A DNA stretch of 64,000 nt from Opisthorchis felineus (GCA_004794785.1 SJOL01007286.1:696572-760571); one strand, 5' to 3'. Counted from the first letter of the stretch, positions 12,800 through 24,600 are shown. Made by a program: numbers and translations. The notes: a model not told the origin generated them from the letters alone.

Positions 12800-13200
12800 C
12801 GAATGTTCAGTTGTCCAGCCAGGACTTCCATCTGAGAATGTGTCCAGCACCAGAAGCTGCGTTGGTTAGGCCATGTACTGCGCATGCCAAACCGTCGTTT
12901 ACCAAAAACGAGTGCTGTTTTCCGTGTCTAATTTGGGGCGGCGCAAGCAGAGAAGTGGCCAACATTTGATTTGACAGAGATATATGAAAGAGGTTCCAAA
13001 ACGTCTGGATGCTATTGGTGCGACTCACCTTCTAGGATAGGAACCGCGTGAATCAACCGCGTGGTTGGAGATGCTGCAAGATATCGCTGCCGATAGATCT
13101 CAGTGGCATCACTGCACTCAGTTTCTATCCAGATTGCCTGAATTAGTGGATGGAGGTATAGGCATATCGGAATGATTGCGACAGGCTAGCAACAAGTCCA
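12800..13200 (+). pseudogene. RTE/SR2-like non-LTR retrotransposon, 3'-terminal fragment
   Basis: On + a short open stretch reads KLRWLGHVLRMPNRRLP, the signature near the C-terminus of the RTE-type polyprotein in trematodes. It is followed by a stop, then in shifted frames by remnants of the downstream tail (an ITALSFYPDCLN-like end near 13110-13145). No reverse transcriptase domain is left, so this is a heavily 5'-truncated, mutated insertion. It lies in TTLL4 intron 3 in the same orientation as the gene. The edges are approximate; I saw no clear target-site duplication. Confidence 0.75.
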
Positions 13201-13599
13201 TCCCTATCCACTTTTATTCTCTTCTTCAAGAAACCTTCAAATGTATTATGTTTGCACGGTGTTGCATCGGTGTTGAATATTCATGTTATTCTGTCAGTGC
13301 TTACGATGATACTTTGAATCATCGAAATAATTATCTAGTTAAACCTATTTAACAGAATGAATAAAGGACTGGTCTCCCCTAGCAACGAGCCGTCTACGAC
13401 CCACACGAAAATCTTCAACTTGGCCTTCAGTTCTGTTCCTGAATTACATATTTTAAATCCATAAGAAGCCTTAGAGGAAAGTATGTCGTTTTTGTCGAAA
13501 TACACTAAGTTGCGAAGTAATTCTATTGTTAAAGGGCGACTCACCGGAGTCTCAGCTAAATCTCTCCTTTTTTGTGATATCCTTCAAATAAATCTACTA

Positions 13600-13990
13600 C
13601 AATAGGCCGCTACATGTTTTAGTTGGTAAGAGGTTCGGGATACCCTCGCCTTACGGCTAGTGTGTTTCGTCTAGAAAATATATTGTGATATCTCGGATAT
13701 TATATCGGACGGAACATCCGCCGGTATTTTTGAAGCACATTCAGTAGGGAATATCAAGAAAGGGTGATTAATCTGCGATTCACCTGAGTCTCCAGTTAAC
13801 AATAAATGAGTTCGCAAATGAGGGTGCGTCGTCAATTGCATGCTGTTGAGGTTTAACACAAGTTTGACATAAACTCGTGGTCTGCGTCCGTGTGATAGCC
13901 CCACAAGCTGTTGAAGAGTTTTCAGTGACCTTATGAGTAGTGTATTCCGTTAAGATAGTATGTAGTCATCTAGATACGGATTAGGTTTTT
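13600..13990 (+). repeat. Satellite-like ~290-bp repeat, about 1.3 units
   Basis: The junction motif (TAGTGTGTTTCGTCTAGA near 13660) recurs as TAGTGTATTCCGTTAAGA near 13940, about 280 bp later. Between them are GATATCTCGGATATT, AGCACATTCAGT and GCAAATGAGGGTG blocks. The same blocks occur in the same order near 40.6-41.0 kb and partly near 49.3, 49.9-50.2, 45.6 and 35.9 kb. Identity is moderate, so the copies are old. Confidence 0.6.
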
Positions 13991-14799
13991 CATTCTCAAT
14001 CATGTCAAGCTCACACAGAGTTAAGTTGTTGACAGATGCGCTGGTTTGTATGTACCTAGGACAACGTTCGTCTTGGTGTGCTGATTGTGATTAGGCGTCG
14101 AATAATTGATTTGTCAAGGTGTCAGTCCTACTAGGTGCTGGACTTTCGTAGCCAAAACTTTGATTATAAAAACTGGTAATGCACACATTTCTATGGCGTT
14201 TTGTTATGAACAACAGACTCATTTGAAACCTCTAGAGCCGCATCTGGATCATGTGTGGTTCTAAGTCCTTCACTTTGCATCTTTCTTTTCATTACCTGGC
14301 TACCCATGAGTAGTCTAGTTCTCGCATGAAAACACTATTTGTCCAACTCGGATTTCGCCTTTCAAACCCATTCATTCAGGTGACGTCAGCGGGCGTGTTT
14401 CTAAGGTCCACAGTTTGTGACCGTTAGTAACGTGACGGGCCAAAATAATTGTGGAATTTCCCCTAGGGATTACAGGTCAATTCTTCTGGCATTTTACACC
14501 GGCGTTCCTCATCAGTCATGACCAAATGTTTGCTAGTGAGGAGAACGGGGATAGATCAGGTTACACGGATTGGTTAGTTCGGTGAGCTAAGCAAGCTGGT
14601 TGCAGACGTTTCAGCACAAATCGACATACTATCACCAGTAGGTCTTTGTGTAACCGAGCGTGAAGGTGCGCCAGTGGTTTTGCGCTGAGTTGTAGTGTGT
14701 GAGTGGTGAAATACGTTCTGCTCTCAGACACTGGTTGGTTGCCTGATTCGGCAGTTATGTTGGTCGTCTTGATGGCCAGTGAGGAAAAATTCTATGTTC

Positions 14800-14976
14800 A
14801 GCCGTAACATCCTTTCGGCGCACAACCACCACGCTACCCGAAGAAAGCAAGATAACTGAGATACTGCCAGGTTGTCCAAGCCTAAAGAGGAGTGGCTGAG
14901 ATGCCAGGCTTGGGTTTGAGTCACGGACCTCCAGGTCAGTAAGTTCCCGCCTTAGCCCTTGAGTCATCTCGAGCTC
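14800..14976 (-). mobile_element. tRNA-derived SINE, copy 1
   Basis: Read on the minus strand, it starts GAGCTCGAG, continues with an A-box-like ACTCAAGGGCTAAGG and a B-box-like region GTGACTCAAACCC, then a body CATCTCAGCCACTCC and CTGGCAGTATCTCAG. These blocks align in order with the + copy at 35456. The B box has decayed (GACTCAAACC for GGTTCGAACC). It lies in TTLL4 intron 3, opposite to the gene. Confidence 0.65.
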
Positions 14977-16077
14977 TTTTCCTGGTGTTCTGAATGGTTG
15001 ATGTCCATGTGAGACGTGAGCTTGATATTTTCTGCCCTTATCCATTGGTAGCTGTTGGAGCGAGCTCTGGCCTGATCTCCTCTTTTTTCCACGTGGTGAC
15101 CCTAGCTGATATACTTCCAAGGGGTTCCTTTCTCTTGGTCGCTTTGTCCTAAAGTTGGCTGTACTTGAGTACCGCAGTTGAGTTGTTAGTACTTTGCATA
15201 TAGTGGTGCATAGATTAGGCCCAATTCAACGAGTTGGTTCACGGAATTAGTGCTATATTTCCAACAGTTCCCTTCCTTGCCTTGTTGTTTCGCGTGCCAA
15301 GATGTGCACGTCTGCCTATCAAACTTGTGGCCTTCTTAATCTTCACGCATGAGCATCAAGGTTAGGGAGCTATGTCATTTTCCGGCCGCATCATATTCTT
15401 TCACTCAAGAGCATAGTTGTTTCCAAGTTTTTCTAACGTAGAACTTGTTGCAATTGTTCTTTGCAGTTGATTTTATGTATAAAGAAAGGCAACGTTAAAT
15501 ACCAAATCAACGGACGTATTACGCCGCAACAGCTGGGTTCGTTAAAACCCAATAACAGCACATTTGTCGGCTCAGATTGCAAGTGTACACTGAAATCGAT
15601 TCAAGTTTTGGTCGTCTTTGTTAGCAACCATATGATGCGCACGTGTCCTCTAGTGGGTCATCATGGCTTTCTCTCTAAAAGGGGTGTAGCAAGTTCAGAG
15701 AGGAGGTGTTCATTCTGAAGTCAGGTTATCGCGGTTTGATTCTTCGTCAACGTATTCTCATAAAACTGCGCATCTTGATAATGCCGAAGCAGTAAATATG
15801 ACAGGTTTCCAGGAATAACAGTGCGTTTGCTCTTCATCTGTGGGCACGCTCTGACAGTGTTTGATTGGGTTTGCAGTCTGATAGGTAGATAATAGTACCC
15901 GAGTGGAAAGTGCTTTACAAATAGCCGTATCACTGTAATTTATCTATGGTGCATGGACAAGTGGACCTTAGCTGAATAAAATGACAGAGTCCAGTTTCAA
16001 TTTTTCAACAGAGACACCTTATTGCCAGCTCAAATAGGATCAATCTGCTAACTTCTGATCATCTACTCATATTCCAG

Positions 16078-16416
16078 GTACTACAAACAATTCCGTATCT
16101 ACTCGTACCCGTCAGCGATCAGTTTCGGCATCTCCGTTCTCCAACTCTCAGACTCCTACACGATGCCAGTCAGTACTACCTCGTGTCCGACTGGCCAGTG
16201 CCACATGCGATATTCTACAGACGCTGACTCCGTCTGACGTGCGGATTCTTATTGAAATGGTTGACGAACTAGAACGTGCGGGCGGTTTTGAATGTATCTT
16301 TCCACCCAGTTCGGCAGGACTAGCCGTTCGTTACTTGTCCTACTTTGAATTCCCGCGGTACGCAAACCTGTTATGCGTAGCCTATTTACAAAAGTTCGCT
16401 CAAGACAAAGAAGAAG
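16078..16416 (+). CDS. TTLL4: TTLL4 exon d (conserved C-terminal LTPSDVR segment)
   Basis: This encodes 113 residues. The first 45 continue the Ser/Thr/Arg-rich insertion. From base 16224 the sequence LTPSDVRILIEM, then FECIFPP and YFEFPRYANLL, follows the TTLL4 segment LTPDDVRILVEM...FERIFPS...FFEQPRY. It therefore identifies the gene as TTLL4 rather than another TTLL. In the family this region packs against the catalytic domain. Acceptor ATTCCAG|GT and donor GAAGAAG|GTAAGA keep phase 1 on both sides. Reading on past the donor adds only an intron-encoded tail. Confidence 0.94.
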
Positions 16417-18774
16417 GTAAGATGGTTGAATATTCTAAGTGTTTGAACGAAAATGCAGTGACGAACATTATTGTTTTCGGGATTTTGTCCTCAAGTTGGT
16501 ATATATCTATCGGTTAAAATAGGACGTAAATAATGAGATAAACGGTTAAGATCGGGCATTAAATTAGAAAATGGAGAAACACGGAAAACTGGTTATCAGC
16601 GAAGCTCAAGTTGCCTCTAATTGGATGCTGTGAGGTGGTATACAGGGCAGTTAAGCAACTGGGCCAATCGATTCGTGTCACCCAACCAAGATAGCCCCAG
16701 ATCTCGTACGAAAGCTTTTGGGACAGTGTGGTACTATATTTCGTAATCGTATTGCAGCTGCTTCGACTGTAGTCAGTGAACGCCGGTGGATCGATACTGG
16801 CAGTCTATTACGTACGCGGGAGATAACATGAAACAACTCGTTTGGATTGATTTCGTGACAGGTGTCAGTTATGTGTGAAGTGATTGAGATACGGCTGAAG
16901 GTAAAAGTCCTCGCATCCGATTTCATATGACTAAACACAATTCCGGGTGAAAGTAAGCATCTTCCGAAGGCTGTATTTGGATTTGTGAGTGCAGAGATTA
17001 TTCTTCATATACTTCTCACACATTCTGTGAAACTAGGTTCAATCGAGCTGATAAACTGCTTTGTTCTTTTTGCGCACCATTGACAGTCGATATCTTACAA
17101 GGCCCAAACAGGCACACCCTTGTTCCGGTGTGCCTCCCCTCGTAGCCCAGAGGCATGCAAGGCCAGCAATGTGCAAAACGAAAACAACCTCGGGACCTAT
17201 TCGTAGTTAATGAACTCTACTTCTACTTTACTTCTGTACTGATAAGAATCAAATTGCGTTATCTATTTTATTGTCTATTTGATGTTTTATTTTTGGTAAC
17301 AACGGAAAATATTTAACCCCTAGCCAAGGGGTTACGGGCTTGATTTCTTCAAGATAATCACAATATTTCGCTGCAGACGATTCCCAACAAGTACGAGACA
17401 GTTGTACAATGCTCCCCAACCTTTCAGCACAGGATTCTATTAAATTAGCACCATCTACCTGGGAGCCCAAGTACACGCATCTCAAACGAACGCTAAAAGC
17501 TAAACGTGTCTCGGAAAGGATCCAGGGATGCTTTCTTGAGGAGATATGTAGTAAAAGGCTTGAGGACATTTTGAAGAGCGTTCACCAACGTCACATGTAA
17601 TACTACACCGAAGGGAAATAGTGCAATATATTGACTGTCCACGCAAATGAACCATGGGACGGACTTTTGACGGAGAATATCACAAATGATAGATGGGTTT
17701 GGGTCTCTTGTTAACGTTCTCAGCTCCCAAGTGGGTGTTCAGTCCCGCATCTTAGGAACTTTCTTCAATAACAACAACCCGATACTAGGCACATTCTGCA
17801 AGTAACCAAGAGTTAGAATACCGTGCTTTGTTCTGACAAGCTATTGGCCTTGAATAATTTAATGTTGAGTATCCAGGCTTCTTACCAAACTGGCCTGTAA
17901 ACCTGCAATTTTATCTGATACTCCACAAACCATGGTCTTGGAATCTAACCAGACGTTCATGGTTCAGAAGTGGATGAAATCGACAAACTTCTCTGCGCAG
18001 AACCTCCTTTATTCTCGATAAGTCAACAGCAGGTCAAACAAATCGTTTGCTTCCTAGAGTACCACCTGCTGGACAGGACTGGGTGCAGCCCGCTTTTTCT
18101 GAGATCGACAGCTTCGAGCTAAATGTCACGGGTCAGATGCCTGCCTTACCCACCTGTTGGGCCCGATAAGGACATAAGTCCTCGTGTGACGACTCCTTTC
18201 AGGGTCTCATTATATCTTTAGTGTAATCGAGTGGACTGAAACGTCTAGACTGGATTTCCTACGTTAAATCAGACAATCAAAACAATCCACCGGGGGACAA
18301 ATATAGGAGCCCCTTTCAATGTGATCGGTTGTAAGCTCAGGGAATCGGGCAGTTTTAATATCTGGGTACCTAGAACAGCTCGGATAAGGCTCACGGGGGA
18401 TCTAGAATTTTGTTATTGGTCTAGCTAGGCTATTAATACAGTCGTGCGCAATTCTGCCAATCGGATGTGCGTTTCGTCAAGTTCGAAACGTTTGCCTTTC
18501 CCAGGCCGTACGTAAGATGACTTTAAGCAACCTGCCAAAATTGTCTTCTCATTCTGATATTTTTCGTCGACGTCTGAGAAAGCGTTGTGAATTTCGAGGT
18601 AGCATGTGAGATTTAATTACTCATCTAGGTGACACACTGGTGTTCTCTATATTCGACGTCTGTGTATGTTATGTACTCATTACAAAATATCTCACGAGAG
18701 TTTCCGAGCATTGTTTCCTAGTTTTTAATTACCCGGAACAACTTTTCCATGCACATGTTTCATTCATATACCAA

Positions 18775-18840
18775 TACGTAGCTACCTACTCCACCTCCCC
18801 AAATCATCGGCAAATGGAACCGTGGAAGCTATAAAAAAAG
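18775..18840 (+). repeat. RTE 3'-tail-like sequence upstream of the element
   Basis: About 60 bases here (blocks AGCTACCTACTCCACCTCC, ATCATCGG, ACCGTGGAAGCTATAA) align by eye with the RTE 3' tail at 20808-20872 (AGCTATCTACCCACTTCC, ACCATCGG, ACCGTGACAGTTATAA). This suggests the 3' end of another copy lying directly upstream, or a shared terminal sequence. Confidence 0.5.
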
Positions 18841-20955
18841 TTGCCCGTTTGTAGTGTCCGCTTATGCTCTAACGGACTGCAATTCTGACGCTGAGAAGGA
18901 TACTTTCTACCGAGAGCCTAAGGAAAGACCGAGAGCTCCGTTGGACATCGAAAGCTCGGAAGATGAAGAAGGCTGTTGTTACCGGAAAAAGCGGTGCCCT
19001 GTGGCAAGTGATACGCTTGACTGGTCCTGAAAAAGCAACGGTCAGTGAAACGATAAGTGAAAAGGGTGACCCATTAATTTACTTGCAAAATGCCGAACAC
19101 TTCAAAGAACAGCTTAACTGGCCTTCTGCAACACAGCCTCTGGGGATGAGTACGTATGGGTGAATGGAATGTTAACCTTAGTCGCCCGTCAGAAGAAGAA
19201 GTAAAGTACGGAATATCCGTACTGAAACGGGAGAAGGCACAAGAACCCTGTTCAAAGAAGGCGGAGAATCCCTTGTTACCCATCTAACAAAGCTAATTGG
19301 CGCGATATGGAGCAAAGAGACAGTGTCTGCAGAATGGGGCATGTCAACAGTCATTCCTGTCTTCAAAAATGGTACACGAATGCTGTGTGAAAACCACCGT
19401 GGCACTAGCCTGGTAGCTGTGGTATCAAGGGAGCCCCCTGGTCTTATCCTTCGAAGGTTGACTGAACACAGGGAGAGACAGATCCGTGAAGACCAAGCTA
19501 GGTTCCGTTCTGCAAGAGGATACATCGATCACATTTTCACCCTCCGTCAGACTCCTGAACAGCGACACTGTCTCCAGCGACCAAAACTGGTTGCCTTGAC
19601 TCGAAAGCTGCCTTTCACTCTGTGGACCGTCAAGCACTATGGCAGTCTGTGGAGCAAAAGCATCCCCCATAAATTCTTGACCCTCCTTAAGACGCTGTAG
19701 GCCAACTCCCGCGGACTTGGGAAGGGTTACAGGAAGCTGTCGCATCAAGTGGTGTCAGGCAAGGCTGTCCTATTTCGCCTTTCCTCTTCAACTTATTCAT
19801 TGATGCGATTATGGAAAACTCACTACCAGCCTCTAAGGCCTGTGAGGTCGAAGTGCTCCCGGGACATTTGCTAACAGATATCAAGTACGTAGATGACATA
19901 TTCCTTCTTGGATCTGACACCGTGGTAATGCAAACAATATTAAATAATCTAAATAATTCCGTCCTACGATTTGGCATGCGCTTCACACTTGCAAGTCCCA
20001 AGTGCTGCTGCAAGACTGAATGGGATCGAACCCTAACCTCATGCTTGCGAATGGACCGATTGAGGTAGTAGACAAATTTGTCTACCTGGATAGCTGTGTC
20101 ACTCCCGTTGGTCTAACTAAATTGATATTCCCATCCGAATTGGGAAAGCCAGAGCAGCTTTCGTGAACCTGCATCATCTGTGACGTAGGCGTTATATCCG
20201 CTTATCCGTCAGGGGTTGAGTTTACAGTGCTGCGGTTCGCTGCATATTATCATACGGGTCAGAAACGTGGCCGCTGCACGCCGAGAACATCAAAAGACTT
20301 TTAGTGTTTGACCATCGATCTCTTCGGAGCATTGCTCGAGTCTGGTGGGAACACCGAATCAGTAATGCTGAAGTATGTCGGATGGTTTACGGACGAGATA
20401 ATTCGCCCACGATAGATGAACCGATCACAATCCACAGATTGCACTGGCTTGGCCACGAAATCCGTAAGCTAGTCGACCAACTTCCTCGAAGGGCTCTTTT
20501 CGCACAACCACGTGAACGGTGGAAACTAGCCGGGAGAGGTCAAACAATGACTTGGCGGTGAAGCATGAAAGCCATCACTAGAAAACTAAGTTGCATTGGT
20601 CATTGCCGTCTCCCTGGATTGGTACCCCGAGACGGACCACATCAATGGTTAGAGACATTGTCAGACATGGCCCAGTCGCGCCACGGTGCCGCTGGAAAAT
20701 CCAAGTTATTGCCCTCAATGCATAACTCCTCTCCAAATCTCCCCGGTTAAATGTTCACTGACAACCCTGTATTTACGCATCAATTATACCAGCTACCTCA
20801 TTCAATGCGCAGCTATCTACCCACTTCCGTCAACCATCGGTGAACCAAACCGTGACAGTTATAACCACTGTACGGCAAGTACGCAGTTTTTACAACTGAT
20901 GATGATGACCTATAACCATTGTACGCGGTTTTTGCAGCTGATGTTGATGATAGTG
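18841..20955 (+). mobile_element. RTE/SR2-like non-LTR retrotransposon, decayed, with endonuclease remnant and reverse transcriptase
   Basis: The + strand shows, in order: an endonuclease scrap (AYALTDCNSDAEKDTFY, 18860-18910); a jump to the pre-RT linker (LRWTSKARKMKKA from 18936, another frame); WNVN..SEEE; NHRGTSL; IDHIFTLRQ (about 19520-19550); the RT motif QGCPISPFLFN (about 19757-19790); the catalytic YVDD (19886-19897), usually YADD in this family; then FDHRSLRSIARVWWEHRIS (about 20307), LHWLGHEIRK and RDGPHQWLETLSDMAQ near 20625. Stops and frameshifts between blocks make it non-coding now. The RT pieces occupy frames 19323-19700, 19811-20068, 20304-20561 and 20565-20750. The 3' tail ends in ATG-rich repeats. 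Most of the endonuclease is missing. Confidence 0.88.
20750..20955 (+). repeat. RTE 3' untranslated tail with duplicated ATG-rich end
   Basis: The tail contains two imperfect copies of a block ending in an ATG-rich run: 20866-20910 (TATAACCACTGTACGGC, then CAACTGATGATGATG) and 20911-20950 (TATAACCATTGTACGCG, then CAGCTGATGTTGATG). Short simple-repeat tails are typical of RTE elements. Confidence 0.6.
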
Positions 20956-21044
20956 ACACCTGTGATTCGCAGCATACCAGTGTGCTGTGAGGTTATCTTG
21001 TACATTTGTTAACTTGAGTGTTTTCATTCTTTCTCATTTTCAAG

Positions 21045-21244
21045 GCATTGAACTTCTTCGAAAGTGCTGCGAAAAGAAGCTTCATCTTAAATCAGCAGCA
21101 CTTGGTGACTTCATACCCAAAGAGAATACTTGGGAATCCAACAAACATAAACATATTGTGGCAGCCAAAGATGTATCCCGGTCGCCTGCACTTAAATACC
21201 ATCGATGTGAGCCATCATCTTCCAATGTATCGTCTTCCAACTAG
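21045..21244 (+). CDS. TTLL4: TTLL4 terminal exon
   Basis: This encodes the last 66 residues and the stop TAG (21242-21244). It begins GIELLRKCCEKKLHL, with the Gly codon split across the intron, matching vertebrate TTLL4 GVDLLRSWCYKGFHM. The rest is polar and ends in a Ser-rich tail (SSSNVSSSN). The C-terminus is much shorter than in human TTLL4, which continues with a long low-complexity region. The acceptor TCATTTTCAAG and the phase fit exon d. An overlapping frame at 21018-21296 is a shadow. Confidence 0.92.
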
Positions 21245-21513
21245 CCTGTTTGGTATTTTCTACGAGTGCGGCCCTGTAAACTCATCACAGCAGTAATTTT
21301 ATCCATGTAAGAAAATGCATCCTGCATTTTGTCTTCCTGATATGCGTGGGCTTGTAAATAATTATTCACAATGTTCAATGTGGAAATTTCATCGAAAGCG
21401 ATTATTCTCACGTCATGAGTGAGATGTATATGTCATCTGTCGAAATGCATCAATGGGTGTGCACTATGTGGGTTTACCTTCTGGCCAGCTGAACAGTTTT
21501 GGAACTTGGCTAA

Positions 21514-21519
21514 ATTAAA
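21514..21519 (+). promoter_or_regulatory. Possible TTLL4 poly(A) signal ATTAAA
   Basis: This common AATAAA variant lies 270 bp after the TTLL4 stop and is repeated at 21572 by the tandem duplication. No AATAAA was found nearer than 22100. The call rests on position only. Confidence 0.25.
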
Positions 21520-21634
21520 GTAACAAATAAGATGAACTCCATGGCCTTCATCCATTCACTTTCTTCAAATGATTAAAGTAACAAATAAGATGAACTCCAT
21601 GGCCTTCATCCATTCGCTTTCTTCAAATGATTAA
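21514..21634. repeat. 58-bp tandem duplication
   Basis: Two head-to-tail copies (21514-21571 and 21572-21629) differ at one base (CATTCACTTT versus CATTCGCTTT), followed by the first five bases of a third. Each copy begins with ATTAAAG. The near identity implies a recent event. Confidence 0.95.
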
Positions 21635-24600
21635 CAGAAAGCATCAGATAATCGTAGACGATATACAGGCCAGTCAATTTAGGAATATTGTCCTTGCCTC
21701 GAACCTTTCACCCCCTATCGACGCGCTAGTCCTGTAAAACTCGCATGTATATTAACGGGCAAAGTAGAGCAACCCTTAAAGTTGTTGGGTTCACCTTGCA
21801 TAAAGGCCTATCGTCACTCACAACAGGACTTCTGAAACCGGAAACTTAGTGAAATTTTATAAGCGCTGACTTTAGAGAACATTATCGATCCTCATGGGCG
21901 ACTTTGGGTTCCGCTGTGGTCAACTCCTGGTACACCACAGTTACTAGTGGCGAATCGCCGTTTTGAATGTGCAGATAGTAATAACCCAAACTTTCGTCCA
22001 ACGGGTAAAATGCGTGTAAAGTTTGGTACACGTGGGAATATCTTAAATTCACCACCACTACGAGAACACCATTATGAGCATGGGCATCGGTCTTTTCCCA
22101 ATAAAGGCGGCAAAATATGGGAACAAATGCTGCAAGTTTCCTGCCAATGATTCCAATAATTTGAATAAGAAGCATGACAAAACAAGCTTTTGCGTATCAG
22201 TTTAAGCTGGTTATTGCTAGCTAGAAGTCTCATTCTGGTTTTCGATGCAGCTGTTCTTCAACACATAGTTACACACACGTCACAATCTTTGCTTACGACT
22301 GCATTCTCACACAGACTGCGATTTCAGACCACTTCGTGTCTTTATTGTCCGAGATAATGAGCAAACACTCAGTAACCCACCCAACCTAACTTATTAGGTC
22401 CCAATCACGGTACTCTGGTTGTCGCAAAGCAAGCCAATACCTTTTTAGGGCGCCAACTCGACAGTGTATTGAAGCAGAGGGAAGATAGGAGACGCAAGCT
22501 GACTTTGTCAGTCCCAAGCATAAAGCACTTCATGCTGATACCTACATCGCAACGGCGATGTTTTTATGAGTAGATTCAAGGGATCAATTCAAGGCAGGAA
22601 GATTGGGTTGGTTGTTACTGTGCACAGAAGTTTGGTTGACATGATCCTCTCATCTTTGGCTCCGTAGTGCAAAAAGAAATGGTGAGACTGTGGACAGAGT
22701 CAGTCAGCTGAGCTTTATTAAGGATATGATTCGCAATCAGTGCTTTCCAGTTCAGCCAGGACGCTTGTACTTTCGATCTATCAGGTTTCATAACCTATAC
22801 AAGTTGTGGGATTTGTCCAGAGATCTTCTAGGGGGGGAATGGAGAAGTACAAGTTTAAGTGATCTGACAAGCGAACTGAAAGGTAGTCCCCGATGGAGCT
22901 ACTGGATGCAGGCCAAAACATAATCACTGTAGATAACTACCTCTGTTTGCTTAAGGTTAACAGTGGTTATTGGCCAGTGAGTTTAAAAAAATCATGTTTA
23001 CTTTGGAAACAATTACCCTTCAGCCACGTAATCTTCTTACAGTAATAGTGGTTGCAGTTTTTTACTTGCTAATTCTTCGAGTATCCTGCGAGAATACATT
23101 GAAGTCTGTCAAAATTGCCCCCCTCAAAATGCAACTCTTCACCGGATAGTCCAGATTTCGCTTGTCACCAAGTATAGAGCTAAGTTCCTAAACTGGGGGA
23201 GGCATAGCGCCTCACTATTTATCAGTGTTCCATTTAACGGGATGATAGGAAAAGTTTTCAAAAAGCAGCCGAGAGTTTCATTCTCCGCACGTAAAACCAA
23301 GTAAAGCATTCTCGTTGCTTTCTTGTTGCCAACAGCCGGTTGACCAACAATGAATGAACCCACCCAAGCTAGCATTATTTCGACACATTACCAATTTGTT
23401 TGTCCAAAACCATTTGCTGAATCGGCGCACATCAGCTGTAAAACTGTCTTCGGTTGACGAATTACCATTGGAAAATAGGGATACGCATTGGACTATCGAC
23501 TAATTGGTGGCTGCAGTTTTGCTTCTACCTGTCCGACCTTCACGGTGTTTCGTTATTTCCGAACATCTCTTTTATTTGAGTCCACATTACGCAAGGTCAA
23601 TGATGGACTGGGAATAGTAAGGCTTGCGCAGTAGGTGTTAACGGAAGCAGCTGAACCGTACCGTACTACACAAATTACCATTGCCTTGTGTGTGACAGTA
23701 CTCTGTCAACTCATGCAATGAAGTCCGTATAGGACCAGGGTCCCTAAATGCAACACCGCAAGTTTCGCCGCCTGTCCAACTCTGCAGAATCCTCTCGAAT
23801 CGCACTTTTACTGGTGTTGTTACACAATAACTTCGGATGTTTCGTAGTTGCTGGGTAAAGTAAATAAGTTATTGTCAGGTTTTTTTCCAGTGCATTAGAT
23901 CCGTTGATTTTATTAGATTTTAAAGAACTTGGACGAAGGCTGATGTCCAGAAAGAGTTCTGGATTCATCTATCTGATCTTCTTAGTGTTCATGCTTTACC
24001 GGTCATTTCAACGATTTTCTTGACGCCACAACAAACCTAGTTAAATGTAGAAAAAATCCAGATCCAGTTTTGGCGGTTAATTCGATAACATTTTTTCACC
24101 AGGTAAAATATCAAACCATTCAGGTCAAGACACAGCATGAATCTGCTGAAAATCCTGGTTGACGGTACTCTGATAAACTTTTTTGAGTTGTCCGAACAAC
24201 TTGGTAGTTGACATATTTGTAGTGGATCTGTATCATGTGACTATCCGACATTCATCTCCAAAACTAGATATCTACTCCAGCATGTCAGAGAATTATCGGT
24301 TCCCCAGGCCAACACTCATTTTCATTTCCTTTCGGCTACCGAAACCAGTCATAAAATTCAAAACACTTCTACGGGTTGACCAATGCGTGTATCAAACTAT
24401 GCATATTTTTGATGTTGTGATCTGTTGCTATATTTCTTGACCTGTAGCTCTTCGAAGCACACTGTTGGCTGCTAGTTAAAATGTAGTGTTAGTGTAGACA
24501 AGGAGCAAAACTCCCTCGCACGTACACCTGACAGAAAACTGCGTGGATGTTTGTCCTTCACTACATTACATCCAGTGACGCATGACTTGTCCAAAGTGGC

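Larger units (their letters stand above)
11668..16077 (+). other. TTLL4 intron (4,410 bp) with retroelement debris
   Basis: GT-AG intron, phase 1, with acceptor CTCATATTCCAG|GT. It contains a decayed RTE 3' end (about 12800-13200), a satellite-like repeat (about 13600-13990) and a tRNA-derived SINE on the minus strand (about 14800-14976). The remainder shows no gene. Confidence 0.85.
16417..21044 (+). other. TTLL4 intron (4,628 bp) carrying an RTE element
   Basis: GT-AG intron, phase 1, with a strong acceptor (TTCTCATTTTCAAG|GC). More than 2 kb of it is an RTE-type retrotransposon in the sense orientation (18841-20955). Between 16417 and 18750 I see open frames on both strands (16678-16938, 17249-17569 on -) without recognisable domains. 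The stretches at 17100-17200 and 17980-18200 are GC-richer and may be older repeats. Confidence 0.85.

Noticed and set aside
15461..15718. 85-codon + frame in TTLL4 intron 3 as an additional TTLL4 exon
   Set aside because: Exons 10808-11667 and 16078-16416 already join in phase, and this frame has no matching splice sites or family similarity.
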